Origin: CAMCXT01 sp046302715
GTDB taxonomy: Bacteria; Bacteroidota; Bacteroidia; M30B66
NCBI GenBank assembly: GCA_046302715.1
Contig: JBKCHQ010000195.1
Span: 1-36,756, forward strand
Direction: 5' to 3'
Length of the DNA stretch: 36,756 nucleotides
Shown here piece after piece: positions 1 to 9,579 of the stretch (the first letter of the stretch is position 1; each line of letters begins with the position of its first letter). The notes below the pieces were generated by a model. It saw nothing but the letters and a program-made list of their open reading frames with translations, ran no database searches and was not told the origin of the DNA. The position numbers and the translations under genes are program-made.

Positions 1-280
1 CGGTTAAGGTGTAGGTGCCGGATGATGGACTCGTAAGAATGGGGTATTGTTGGTTCTGAAGAGCGGGGGGTATACTCGGCCCTGTCCATGAAAAATTTGT
101 AACCAAGCCCAAAGATGGCACTCCGGCAATGGTAAACTGCATACCTAACCCTAATACTGCAGGACTGTTGTTACATACAGTAACACTATCGAGAGTTAAT
201 TCGCATTGCGCATACGAGCACCCTGCACTAAGGATAATGCTATACAATATTATTATGATTCTCCTCCTCAAAACCCTCAT
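1..280 (-). CDS. N-terminal part of a secreted Ig-like/adhesin-type protein (cut by window edge)
   Basis: An open frame reads leftwards from an ATG at 278-280 to the window edge without a stop, giving about 93 residues. It begins with an Arg-rich n-region (MRVLRRR), a hydrophobic stretch (IIIILYSIILSAG) and SYAQ, a typical signal peptidase I site for this phylum; the Cys in SAGC is a poor lipobox. The mature start (CELTLDSVTVCNNSPAV) and the later SSGTYTLT resemble the Ig-like modules of Bacteroidetes surface proteins. The ATG shares its A with the TAA stop of the giant adhesin gene upstream (TAATG), so the two are probably co-transcribed and translationally coupled. The C-terminus is outside the window, so a T9SS signal cannot be checked. 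Secretion is well supported; the family is not identified. Confidence 0.7.
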   Translation of the reverse strand, partial: MRVLRRRIIIILYSIILSAGCSYAQCELTLDSVTVCNNSPAVLGLGMQFTIAGVPSLGLVTNFSWTGPSIPPALQNQQYPILTSPSSGTYTLT

Positions 281-3200
281 TAACGTATTACAGTAACATT
301 GTAGAATAATTCGTCGTTTAAAACAGTACCCTTTATTATGGCCGAAAACTTAAGTACATACACTTCGTTTTCTACTGTGGGGCCTCCTCTATTCAAGAAC
401 GTTCCATCCCACTCCTCTTCAGGGTCGGTACTGGTAAAAATGAGTTGCCCCCAACGGTTATAAATGTTTACCCAAAATACTTCAGGCGCTGTCTCAAAAT
501 AAATTTTGAATTTATCGTTTCTTCCATCTCCATTGGGAGAAAACGAATTGGGAATAAAAAATGTAGGCTCAGGTTTTATATACACCTGCTGATAACTTGT
601 ATCCGGGCAATTATATTCGTTGTTGGCCACAAGCATAAAATAATGGGATCCGGTATCAGGCTCGGCCAGCGTAAACATTACCGGCAACTCGTCCACCAAA
701 AACAAGGTATCGAAATACAATTCGAGGGCATTAAAGCCGCTGCTCGAATTATCGAAGGTAAAGGTAGGTATGCCCTCAGATACCACCGGAGGTGTTACTA
801 TAAAATCTGAGATAGCACGTGGATAGACCTGTATAGTCTCGGCCAACATCGTATCGGCCCAACACCTACCGTTACCGGTAGACATGTACACCTGCAATGG
901 ATAAAATCCGGTATTTTCATACACATGCGAACTGGTATAGCCCTGCGCAAAATTACCATCGCCGAAGCCCCAGGAAACCGAATCGGCATATTGGGTTTGA
1001 TTGTCGAATACCACTTCTAATGGCGGACAACCTGCGGCGGGCAACAAATCAACATCAATAACAGGCTGTCCAAAAACTTTATACACTGCACTGCTCGAAT
1101 CGGGACATCCAAAGGAATTAAACACCTTCAAAGAAATAACTTTCAGTCCAGTGTCGGCGAATGCTAAGGTGGGAGCCCATTCATTACTACTATTACCTTC
1201 CCAATTCCATTCCTGACTTACCGCCGATTGTGACTGATTAATGGTATTAACCTCCGCCGGAGGTCCGCAACCGTCCAAAGCACTCAAGCTAAAGCTACTT
1301 ACCGGAGAGGGATGCACCCAGGCCGAAATGCTTGAAGTATATGGGCAATCCAAATCGAACGACACATAGTTGTGTGCAATAAGTTGTGCATCAAATGAAC
1401 CCAGATTCTCTATAAGCAGCGAAGGCTCCTGCTCAGATGAGCCTGTGCCATCCTCAAAACTCCACTCCCATGCGTTGGCTCCAGTGGTCTGATTGAGGAA
1501 TGTAACCTGTAAAGGGAAACAGCCGGTATCGGGCGTTACGGAAATATCCATTATCGGAAAAGCCGCCGCCTCAACGGATACTTCAACAGTATCTCGACAT
1601 CCATTCAACGGATTAACGCCGGCTAAGGCAATGATATTGGCTCCACTTTGCGTGAGGGTAAAATTTTGAACAGTAGCATTCCCACTCTGGGGCGCCCCAT
1701 TGAAGAACCATTCAACAGATGCCGCATTTACACTGGTATTGGTAACAGAAATCGTAGAATTTTGGCAAATTATTGAATCAGAAACACTCAATGCCATTTG
1801 AGGGCCTTCATTTATTGTAATCACTGTTTCGGCCGAATCGGTAAAACAAAAGTTCGACACAAAAAGCTCCAGCGTGTAAACTCCCGGCGTAGTGTAGGTA
1901 TGCGAAATGGATTCTCCAATACCACCATTGCCATCACCAAAATCCCACAGATAATAGGACTGATTTGCCAAAGGCGAAGAAAAACTAAGCGTAAAAGGCG
2001 CACAAGCTTCCTGGGGTAAAAGTGCACTTAGCTGAATATTGGAGGGCAAAATAAAAACCTCTGCCGAATCTATATCGGTACCGCATGAATTACTGGCCGT
2101 AAGCAGTATAAGATAGCTGGCCGTAATGTTTTGCGCTGTGTACGAAATAGAAGCTGGGAGCGAATCGGTTGACGTTGTACCATTTCCAAAATCCCATTGA
2201 AACGATGATGGGCTGCCATAGCTGGCATTTTGCAACATAAATGTTGCCGGTGAGCAGGCCTGAGAATAATCGGTACCCAAAATGGCTACGGGATTAGGCC
2301 GTACAAGAATTGAATCTCTTACCGAGCGAATACCGCAAAGATTCGAAAGAAATAATTCTACATAAAACAATGAATCTGCATATACAGGAGATGGAAATAT
2401 TGCCTGAGGCGGCGCTGAGCCCAATATTGTATCTGGAGCAATAAACCAAGCATAAGATATATCGTATCCGGTTGACTCATCAATAATAACCACCTGATAA
2501 GGGGCACACGCTGTATCGGCCGAAAGGGCAAACTGCGGCACAGGCGGAGTTACTACAATAAAATCGGTTTCGGTTTCAACCGAACATCCGTATGGCGAGA
2601 TAGCATTTAGTCGAAGTAGATACGAACCTGGTTGATTTAAATTAATTATCGGGCTAAAATCGCTACTATACCAAATCGTATCCAGTGTGGTAGTATCCAA
2701 TATGGTCCATTCGAAATCGGCTGCGGGCCCTGCACTGTTATTTCCAAGCTGAACATCGGTATTTACGCATAAAACAGGATCAATCACCAAATCGGGCGAT
2801 GGCATTGGCACCACCAAAACGTCGAGGGTATCTCGGTTAATACAGGTGGAGCTTAGAGATTGATAGAAATAGGTAGTATCTATTTCGTAAATTATTTCAT
2901 GATTACCCTCCAAGGCTGTTTGAGAACAAAATGTACCTGCAGCGCCATCGGTGATGCCTGTACCTGACCAAACCCCGCCAAAAGGGAATACCGGAATTAA
3001 GTTAAAACATGGATCGTCGAGACAACGGAATGTATCCACACCTGCTTCGAGTTCGGGAAGCGGAAAAATAACCACTTCCGTAGTATCCCAGGTTTGGCAT
3101 GAACCTGTGCCTACCGTGAATACTGCCATGAAGGTATCGGCCTGTGCCAAGACTAAGCCTCCATTGGTGAGCAACCATGAAGGATTTTGGTCATCACTCC

Positions 3201-6200
3201 AGTCCCCATTTATGGGCAATCCATTAAGTTGAGCCGTATCGGAGGCGCTGAAACAAAACGACACCTCGGGACCCGCATTGGCATCCACCGGCGATACTAC
3301 CTCAATATGAGTGGTGTCTGCATTTACACATTGATTGGTATCTGTATACGTATAATTGGCACTAAACCACCCGTTTGATTGGGGTATAAAGCCTGCCGTG
3401 TCTTGTACTCCGGCAAGATTAAAATCGAAGTTTATAATAGTCCCCGTCCAAATGCCCCCTACAGGCATTGCGGTTAATAGGGTATTGAATGGCGTTAAAC
3501 ACACCGAGAGCGAATCGTCCATTACAGAAACAGGCGTTAGCTCATTTACGGTAACCAATAAACTATCGATGTTGCTGCAACCTGTTGCCGTTTCGGTGTA
3601 CGTGTAATAGGATGTGAATGCTCCGCCACCGCTGCTATCGGCATCAAAAACACCAAGCTGTGGATCGCTGATTCCTGCACCGCTCCAGACCCAGGTGCCA
3701 TTAACAACCGGACTCTCGCCCGAGAAGGTAAATGGAGGCGAATTAACACATATTGAAGTGTCTGCTCCGGCATCCACAACGGGCAAAGAATTTACTAAAA
3801 CAACCAATGAATCAGTAACGGCACAATTTCCCGTTCCCGTGGTATAATAGAGCGTTACGCTCCCCGCAATGGCTGCCGTAAATACCCCATCTTCGTCGAC
3901 CTGACTACTGCCACTCCAATTGCCTCCTGCAGGACTTTGTGCACCAAAAACAAATGGATCGTAATTAATACACACACTCGTATCGTTGCCGGCATTTACA
4001 ACATCAGGATTATTTGCCGTTACAATTAAACTATCCACGTTAATGCACCCCGTAGTGCTTTCGGTGTAGGTATAAATCAACGTATCTTGCCCTGCAGTGG
4101 CGGGCACGTAGGAATTCCCCGACACCCCAAGCCCAGACCATGTTCCGTTTGAGGGCTCAACAGCCACTAAATCAATGGGGATGGTTGTAAAACATATTAC
4201 AGAATCGGGTCCCGCGTTTACGATGGGTAAAGGCTTAACAGTTGCTACAACTTGTTGTTGTGCTGAACAGGCAAATGCATCGCTTACGGTTAACGTATAG
4301 CTTACCACAAGGGGACCTTCTGTACTTACTGCCAGTGCGGTGTCAAGAGTAACTAACGCAGTTGTAGTGTTGTTTAACCCATCCGGCGGCGACCAAGTGT
4401 AAGTGTATGGTGCTACACCTCCACTAACGATAGACTGTAAAATCGTATTGGATCCAGTACAATATTCTACATCCGAAGCTTGAACAGTTGGAAGTTCCAA
4501 TACGGTAATCTGTTTGGTATCACTTACTGCACAGTTGTCCACGCCAAAATTGTAGGTTAGCGTAAATGTACCAACACTGGAAGGTGTAAATACTCCAGCC
4601 GACGTAACACCCATACCGCTCCATGTGCCCGATGTTGGAGAGCCTACTAAAGTTAATGGAGAAGCATTAAGGCAAAGTGTATCGGGCAAGCCGGCATCGG
4701 CAGGCGTTGGGTCAATTACGTGCAATACCAATGTACCAGTTGCCGTACAATTATTTTGCGTAACAGAATATGTAAATGGGAAATAGCCCGTACCAATAGG
4801 GGTATATGTGTTACCACCTACCCAAACTCCGCCTTGCGGTTCAAATAAGGGTAAAGTGTAAGGTATAGTAGTGTTACAAATAGCAAGCGTATCTGGGTTA
4901 TTGCCCAAAATCGGCAAAGGAGTAACAGTTACAATTGATTGATCGCTCGAGGTACAACCATTGGCATTGGTAACCGTCAATGTGTAGGTTGCTGTTGAAG
5001 TGGTGCAGGCTGATACTATGGCTGTATTGATAGCCGACAATCCAGCAGAAGGGCTCCAGCTGTATGTGTTTCCAGTTGATATGTTTTGAGGCGTTAATGT
5101 GGCGCATTGTCCAGCACAGATTGTTGTATCCGAAACACTCGCTATGGGCAAAGGCACCACTGTAATCGTTTTGGTATCGGTAACAGCACAGGTCCCCTGC
5201 CCGAATGAATATGTAAGAGTGAAAGTACCCACGTTTGAAGGTGTAAAAATATTATTCGAAACACCATTACCGCTCCATGTGCCCGGTGTTGGAGTGCCAA
5301 TTAAGTTTAATGGAGGGGAATTAAGGCAAAGCGTATCGGGCAAGCCGGCATCGGCAGGCGTTGGGTCAATTACGTGCAACACCAATGTACCAGTTGCCGT
5401 ACAATTATTTTGAGTAACACTGTAAAGTAGCGGAAAATAACCCGTTCCACTCGGAGTGAAGGTATTGCCATTAACCCAGATTCCCAAGGGGGGTAATGTA
5501 TATGGGTTGGGAGTATTGCAGATAGAAATAGTATCGGTAGTTGTATTGGGCAAAGGAGTAACATTAACTATTACTGTATCTGTGGCTGAACAGCCTGTGG
5601 CTATTACCGTGCCTGTTACCGTATACGTTGCTGTGGTTGTCGGGTTGGCAGTAACCGTAGCTAAATTTGTAACGTTCAAACCCGTAGCGGGCGACCACGC
5701 AAAGTCAGCTGGCACCGAACTTCCTGACACGGTTGCACTTGCTGTGAGATTAACAGATGCGCCAGCACAAATTGTAGCCGGAGCCACATTTATGGTTGGA
5801 TTGGGATTTACCGTTACCGTACCGGTGTTTGAACAGCCTGTGGCCGTTACCGTTGCGGTATAGGTTGTGGTGCTGGCCGGGCTGGCGGTAACCGTGGCAC
5901 CGCTTGTACTGCTTAAGCCCGTAGCAGGCGACCAAGCAAAAGTACTACCAGCAATGGTTGAACTGGCCGTTAAGCTTACCGAAGCCCCGGCACAAATTGC
6001 CGGTGTTAATGGCGCTATACTAATGGTTGGCCTTGGATTTACTGTTATAACTACCTGATCGCTTTGTGCTGGGCAAACGCCCGCAGGCAAGGTGTAGGTT
6101 AAAGTTACCGGTGTTGCCGATGCTACGCTTGACGGTGGGGTAAAAAAGTATGTTGCACCAATTTGACTAATTGAACCAATAATTGGGGGATTTATTTGCC

Positions 6201-7329
6201 ATGTGCCACCAGAAGGAGAGCCGTTTAGTTGAATTGGAGATGCTCCTGCACAAACACTTTGATCAACACCCGCATTTACCACTGGCGCTGAAGTAATATT
6301 TACCGTTTGAGTTGTGCTTGCCGCACACCCTGTTAACCCATTTACACTGGCATTTAACGTAACCGTATAATTACCTGCAGCACTAAAACTAAAACCGGTA
6401 TTGGTACTCGTAGCCGTATTGCTGCCGCTAAAGGTCCAGCCGGTGGTGAGCGATACCGACCAATTGTAGCCATACGTGGTGGTGAAGCAGGGATTGGGAG
6501 GGTTAGAGGGTACTTGCGTTGTATTATTGGCATTAACCACTAGATTGGGCGGTACACAGCCCGTATTGGGATTGACCGTGAATGCCGGAGCCGGAGGGGC
6601 CACTACACAAAAACTAAGCGTCGTATCGTCAATACCGCAAGAGTTGCCTATTGAGAGTTTCATCTGGTAGCTGCCCGGAGTGTTAAACTGCATGGTTAAT
6701 GGACTAGTACCAGTAGTCCAGGCTGCTAAATTATTGGGAAAGTTATTATTTGTACCTAATACCCCACTTAGAACGCTTCCAGTTGAGGGCCCTGTAAGTT
6801 GCCAATAAAATTTAGGTGTAGTATCGCAGTTTGCACCATTATTCGTGTAAACAACACCTCGATATGATGTGTTTGTAAACGTGATTGGAGCACCAACACA
6901 TACTACAGGTGGACTCATCGTAAATGCAGCATTTGGTCTTTTTCCTATTCTTATAGGATATGCACTTCCTGAATTTTGGCCGTTGGGATTGGATGCCACT
7001 AGTGTTGCCCCAAAAGAATTTGGTATAGACTGTACACCAGTGGTAAATATTTCACCACACGATACCTGTGTATAGGTATGCGAAACAGAAGCTGGTATAT
7101 TGGCTTGTGTATAATTTATTGGAGTACTTCCGTCTCCAAAGTCCAATACATACTGCGTTGAAGGCGGATTTCCAGAAACACTATTTATATTGAATATAAC
7201 CGTTAAAGGAGAGCAACCAATTGAACCACCCGCAAATCCTAATTCCACGGATGGAACTTGGGCTTGAAGTTGCAATGTGTTGGTTAAACAGAAAAACAGA
7301 AATACATAAAAAATTCTATTCCCCCACAT
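280..7329 (-). CDS. Giant T9SS type B (gliding-motility-associated C-terminal domain) multi-Ig/PKD surface adhesin
   Basis: A 2349-residue secreted surface protein. I start it at the ATG at 7327-7329; a GTG sits just before it. The signal peptide ends LQLQAQ. A PKD motif (LDFGDGS) follows, then a long array of Ig-like modules marked by repeats such as VNAGVDQSVC, ADAGLPDTLC (twice), VNAGPDSVIC, VNAGNDTSVC, VDAGADTSIC and ANAGPEVSFC, often followed by GTWSG. The C-terminal third has further PKD domains (WDFGNG, WDFGDG, WSFEDG, WGFGDG). The last ~95 residues begin IPNSFSPNGDGRNDKF and contain VNIYNRWGQLIF, the type B T9SS sorting domain (TIGR04131-like) also found on SprB-type gliding adhesins. 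Known for the family: export by T9SS and surface attachment or release. Ligand binding or adhesion is inferred. It has its own TAnnTTTG element about 84 nt upstream and a stop overlapping the next secreted-protein gene. Confidence 0.93.
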   Translation of the reverse strand: MWGNRIFYVFLFFCLTNTLQLQAQVPSVELGFAGGSIGCSPLTVIFNINSVSGNPPSTQYVLDFGDGSTPINYTQANIPASVSHTYTQVSCGEIFTTGVQSIPNSFGATLVASNPNGQNSGSAYPIRIGKRPNAAFTMSPPVVCVGAPITFTNTSYRGVVYTNNGANCDTTPKFYWQLTGPSTGSVLSGVLGTNNNFPNNLAAWTTGTSPLTMQFNTPGSYQMKLSIGNSCGIDDTTLSFCVVAPPAPAFTVNPNTGCVPPNLVVNANNTTQVPSNPPNPCFTTTYGYNWSVSLTTGWTFSGSNTATSTNTGFSFSAAGNYTVTLNASVNGLTGCAASTTQTVNITSAPVVNAGVDQSVCAGASPIQLNGSPSGGTWQINPPIIGSISQIGATYFFTPPSSVASATPVTLTYTLPAGVCPAQSDQVVITVNPRPTISIAPLTPAICAGASVSLTASSTIAGSTFAWSPATGLSSTSGATVTASPASTTTYTATVTATGCSNTGTVTVNPNPTINVAPATICAGASVNLTASATVSGSSVPADFAWSPATGLNVTNLATVTANPTTTATYTVTGTVIATGCSATDTVIVNVTPLPNTTTDTISICNTPNPYTLPPLGIWVNGNTFTPSGTGYFPLLYSVTQNNCTATGTLVLHVIDPTPADAGLPDTLCLNSPPLNLIGTPTPGTWSGNGVSNNIFTPSNVGTFTLTYSFGQGTCAVTDTKTITVVPLPIASVSDTTICAGQCATLTPQNISTGNTYSWSPSAGLSAINTAIVSACTTSTATYTLTVTNANGCTSSDQSIVTVTPLPILGNNPDTLAICNTTIPYTLPLFEPQGGVWVGGNTYTPIGTGYFPFTYSVTQNNCTATGTLVLHVIDPTPADAGLPDTLCLNASPLTLVGSPTSGTWSGMGVTSAGVFTPSSVGTFTLTYNFGVDNCAVSDTKQITVLELPTVQASDVEYCTGSNTILQSIVSGGVAPYTYTWSPPDGLNNTTTALVTLDTALAVSTEGPLVVSYTLTVSDAFACSAQQQVVATVKPLPIVNAGPDSVICFTTIPIDLVAVEPSNGTWSGLGVSGNSYVPATAGQDTLIYTYTESTTGCINVDSLIVTANNPDVVNAGNDTSVCINYDPFVFGAQSPAGGNWSGSSQVDEDGVFTAAIAGSVTLYYTTGTGNCAVTDSLVVLVNSLPVVDAGADTSICVNSPPFTFSGESPVVNGTWVWSGAGISDPQLGVFDADSSGGGAFTSYYTYTETATGCSNIDSLLVTVNELTPVSVMDDSLSVCLTPFNTLLTAMPVGGIWTGTIINFDFNLAGVQDTAGFIPQSNGWFSANYTYTDTNQCVNADTTHIEVVSPVDANAGPEVSFCFSASDTAQLNGLPINGDWSDDQNPSWLLTNGGLVLAQADTFMAVFTVGTGSCQTWDTTEVVIFPLPELEAGVDTFRCLDDPCFNLIPVFPFGGVWSGTGITDGAAGTFCSQTALEGNHEIIYEIDTTYFYQSLSSTCINRDTLDVLVVPMPSPDLVIDPVLCVNTDVQLGNNSAGPAADFEWTILDTTTLDTIWYSSDFSPIINLNQPGSYLLRLNAISPYGCSVETETDFIVVTPPVPQFALSADTACAPYQVVIIDESTGYDISYAWFIAPDTILGSAPPQAIFPSPVYADSLFYVELFLSNLCGIRSVRDSILVRPNPVAILGTDYSQACSPATFMLQNASYGSPSSFQWDFGNGTTSTDSLPASISYTAQNITASYLILLTASNSCGTDIDSAEVFILPSNIQLSALLPQEACAPFTLSFSSPLANQSYYLWDFGDGNGGIGESISHTYTTPGVYTLELFVSNFCFTDSAETVITINEGPQMALSVSDSIICQNSTISVTNTSVNAASVEWFFNGAPQSGNATVQNFTLTQSGANIIALAGVNPLNGCRDTVEVSVEAAAFPIMDISVTPDTGCFPLQVTFLNQTTGANAWEWSFEDGTGSSEQEPSLLIENLGSFDAQLIAHNYVSFDLDCPYTSSISAWVHPSPVSSFSLSALDGCGPPAEVNTINQSQSAVSQEWNWEGNSSNEWAPTLAFADTGLKVISLKVFNSFGCPDSSSAVYKVFGQPVIDVDLLPAAGCPPLEVVFDNQTQYADSVSWGFGDGNFAQGYTSSHVYENTGFYPLQVYMSTGNGRCWADTMLAETIQVYPRAISDFIVTPPVVSEGIPTFTFDNSSSGFNALELYFDTLFLVDELPVMFTLAEPDTGSHYFMLVANNEYNCPDTSYQQVYIKPEPTFFIPNSFSPNGDGRNDKFKIYFETAPEVFWVNIYNRWGQLIFTSTDPEEEWDGTFLNRGGPTVENEVYVLKFSAIIKGTVLNDELFYNVTVIR
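4667..4758. repeat. Copy A of a 92-bp near-identical direct repeat inside the adhesin gene
   Basis: This 92-bp block matches 5321-5412 with two mismatches (both T to C), at an offset of exactly 654 bp (218 codons, in frame). It encodes the end of one Ig-like module and the start of the next (TATGTLVLHVIDPTPADAG...). Surrounding sequence is similar at protein level but diverged in DNA, suggesting a recent gene-conversion tract within an older duplication. Confidence 0.95.
5321..5412. repeat. Copy B of the 92-bp near-identical direct repeat inside the adhesin gene
   Basis: Partner of the block at 4667-4758, with 90 of 92 bases identical by direct comparison. The 218-residue period spans roughly two or three Ig-like modules. 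Confidence 0.95.
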
Positions 7330-7413
7330 CACAAATCTGCATTTAAACGCTTAAATAAAGAAAATTTATAATTTTTAACTGTAAACATTTGCTAGGCTTA
7401 AATAAATTGGGCG

Positions 7414-7421
7414 CAAAGATA
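7414..7421 (-). promoter_or_regulatory. Candidate Bacteroidetes -7 element (TATCTTTG) for the giant adhesin operon
   Basis: On the minus strand the sequence reads TATCTTTGCGCC, an exact match to TAnnTTTG. It lies 84 nt upstream of the ATG at 7329 in the 195-nt gap after the OmpA/PD40 gene. No convincing -33 TTG at the expected spacing was seen. The leader is A/T-rich with no obvious Shine-Dalgarno sequence. Confidence 0.5.
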
Positions 7422-7524
7422 CAAAAATGACAAGCCTTATTGTATTAATTTAATTTTAACACAACACAAAATACTAACAGATTTGGTTGAGGAATTAAGT
7501 AAAGGCGAAAAGGAAATCTACGCG

Positions 7525-9537
7525 TTACTTTGCCTCCACCGTAAACTCGGTTCGGCGATTAAGCGCCTTCCCCTTTTCGGTTAAATTACTGGCTACAGGC
7601 TTACTGGCACCAAAACCCTTAAAACTCAAACGGCTGGCGTCAATACCATTAAGTATCAATAGGTGATAAATGGTTTTTGCCCTATTTTCTGAAAGTGCCA
7701 AATTACTGGCCGCATTGCCTACATTATCGGTATGGCCCTGAATGCCAATTTTAATACTCTTGTTTTCTTTTAAATATTCGGTAAACTCTGTAATAATGGT
7801 AAGGGTTTCCTGATTAATTACCGCCGAATTGGTGCCGAAATAAATATTATTTATTCGATAGGGCTTTCCCACTTCAACGTTCTCCACTTTTAAATCCATT
7901 TTCATGGGCTTGCCCAGTGTGGTATCGCTTTTCGAAAAATACTGTGAGGTAAATGCCTTGCCTGGTTGCTTAACCGTTATAATCTGATCCTCATTAAAGG
8001 CTACTACAGCAACGTATTTTCCGGTTAATGAATCCACATCCACTTTAGTTACTTCCTTGGTTTTGGCATTTTTTATCTCAACTCGGGCATCAGTTATAAT
8101 TTTATTATTCTCATCTTTCAAGGCGCCCGAAACAAACAATACCCGTTCAGGCCGCACGTCCTTATACAAATCAAACGAATACACATCCCATCCACCGTTA
8201 CCCTTAAGTTTATCGGAGGCAAAATAGCCGTGTTCGCCATCGGTACTTACAAAAAAACCGAGATCGTCTTTTTCTGAATTAATGGGGTATCCAATATTCT
8301 TGGGCTCCGACCAGCCAGTATCTTTACTCAATTTTGAACGATAAATATCATACCCGCCGAAGCCCAAATGTCCGGTAGATGAAAAATATAAGGTTTGCCC
8401 ATCGGAATGAAAAAACGGCGATTTCTCGTCGCCTTCGGTATTAATTTTCGGTCCGAGATTTTGAGGCATTCCCCAATTGCCCTTGGCATCGCGCTCCGAT
8501 TTCCAAATATCAATACCCCCAATGCCCCCTGCACGGTCGGAGGCGAAATACAATATTTTACCGTCGCTCGAAAGGCTGGGCTGTGAGTCCCAACTCAATT
8601 TTCCGTTAATTTCGGGTCCCGCATTCTTGATGGGCTGCCAAACCCCGTTTAAACAGACCGAAAACCATAAATCGCAGTTCGTGTTTTCTCCGCCCTCGTC
8701 TTTGCAAATGGTAAATACCATAAGATTGTTGTCGGCCGAAAGACTTGCACCTCCTTCATTATTGTTAGAATTGAAGGGGCTGGGCATGGGCAGCCCTTTC
8801 TTAAAAGAGTTATCGCCTACTTTATCGGCTTTGGTAAAGCGCTCTTGCCGTTTCTTTTCCTCCGAAATACCGCCCGTATATTTATTTTCGATAAATGTGC
8901 TTCGCGTAAAATAGAACGATTCGTGGTCGGCAGTAATGATGGGCAAATACTCATCGGCATCGCTAGATACTTCCGACAGGGGCATGGGATTAAATGGAAC
9001 CGGATGGGCATAACCGCTCACCAAAAAATCGCAGGCTTTAATCATGGTGCGTGCTTCACTTTTTTCGGCCTCCTTACGAGAACGGCTATCCACAAAATGT
9101 TGCAGATTTTTACGGGCCTCCTCATAATTTTTCGCTTCAAACTGAATGCCTCCTAATCGATAAAAAGCAAGCGGTTCAAAGTCGGGACATACCCGCGTCA
9201 CCACTCTTAAATACGGTTCGGCATCTTCATACTTTTTCTGTTTAAACAGCAAATCGGCCATTACCCAGCAGGCTCGAGCAAAGTCGGGCTCCATTTCAAT
9301 GGCTTCCTTAAGCAGCATGCGCGCCTCATTCTTGTCGCTTTTTACTACATCAAGTGCTTTTTCGTAGAGCTTTCGGGCTTTTTTATTTTCGCTTACAGGG
9401 CAAACTTCGTCCTTGCTTTGCGCCAAAACATCGCCACCCCAAATACACAATATTATGCCTACAATTATCTTTATAGCTATTGTAATAAAAGCATCTGTGG
9501 TACTATACTTCATTCGCAGAAAATTGGGCACTGCCAT
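7525..9537 (-). CDS. PorE-like TPR / PD40 beta-propeller / carboxypeptidase-regulatory / OmpA-family envelope protein
   Basis: Envelope protein of 670 residues from the first ATG (9535-9537); the signal peptide itself may start at the second ATG (9511-9513, MKYSTTDAF). After a hydrophobic segment ending DVLAQ come TPR helices (about residues 45-155), then five PD40/WD40-like blades (about 200-450; motifs LSSDGKILYFASDRAGG, SDGQTLYFSSTGHLGFGG, STDGEHGYFASDKLKG). A carboxypeptidase-regulatory fold (VSGALKDENNKIITDARVEI) follows, and last an OmpA_C domain with GHTDNVG and NxxLSENRA, which binds peptidoglycan in this family. This order matches PorE of the Porphyromonas gingivalis T9SS. Many paralogues share it, so orthology is unproven and no symbol is given. 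It lies upstream of a T9SS type B adhesin, which fits a role in surface-protein export or anchoring. It follows aroC closely but has a possible promoter of its own. Confidence 0.88.
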   Translation of the reverse strand: MAVPNFLRMKYSTTDAFITIAIKIIVGIILCIWGGDVLAQSKDEVCPVSENKKARKLYEKALDVVKSDKNEARMLLKEAIEMEPDFARACWVMADLLFKQKKYEDAEPYLRVVTRVCPDFEPLAFYRLGGIQFEAKNYEEARKNLQHFVDSRSRKEAEKSEARTMIKACDFLVSGYAHPVPFNPMPLSEVSSDADEYLPIITADHESFYFTRSTFIENKYTGGISEEKKRQERFTKADKVGDNSFKKGLPMPSPFNSNNNEGGASLSADNNLMVFTICKDEGGENTNCDLWFSVCLNGVWQPIKNAGPEINGKLSWDSQPSLSSDGKILYFASDRAGGIGGIDIWKSERDAKGNWGMPQNLGPKINTEGDEKSPFFHSDGQTLYFSSTGHLGFGGYDIYRSKLSKDTGWSEPKNIGYPINSEKDDLGFFVSTDGEHGYFASDKLKGNGGWDVYSFDLYKDVRPERVLFVSGALKDENNKIITDARVEIKNAKTKEVTKVDVDSLTGKYVAVVAFNEDQIITVKQPGKAFTSQYFSKSDTTLGKPMKMDLKVENVEVGKPYRINNIYFGTNSAVINQETLTIITEFTEYLKENKSIKIGIQGHTDNVGNAASNLALSENRAKTIYHLLILNGIDASRLSFKGFGASKPVASNLTEKGKALNRRTEFTVEAK

Positions 9538-9560
9538 CCTTCGAACCAAATTCGATCTAT

Positions 9561-9568
9561 CAAATTTA
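9561..9568 (-). promoter_or_regulatory. Candidate -7 element (TAAATTTG) for the PorE-like gene
   Basis: An exact TAnnTTTG match on the minus strand, 23 nt before the ATG at 9537. It lies in the aroC-to-OmpA junction, immediately before the aroC stop codon on the genomic axis. It favours a start at 9537 or 9513 over more distal codons. No -33 TTG was seen at the usual distance. Confidence 0.4.
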
Positions 9569-9579
9569 ACGTTATTCTT

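Noticed and set aside
4667..5412. CRISPR-like or mobile-element repeat in the adhesin gene
   Set aside because: There are only two copies, in frame and within coding modules; this is domain duplication.
5456..6058. Long Val/Ala-rich plus-strand open frames opposite the adhesin gene
   Set aside because: They are the antisense reading of the Thr/Val-rich Ig-like repeats, have no signal, domain or promoter, and overlap a clear gene throughout.
8477..8914. 145-codon plus-strand frame opposite the PorE-like gene
   Set aside because: It lies wholly antisense to conserved PD40 blades and shows no recognisable protein features.
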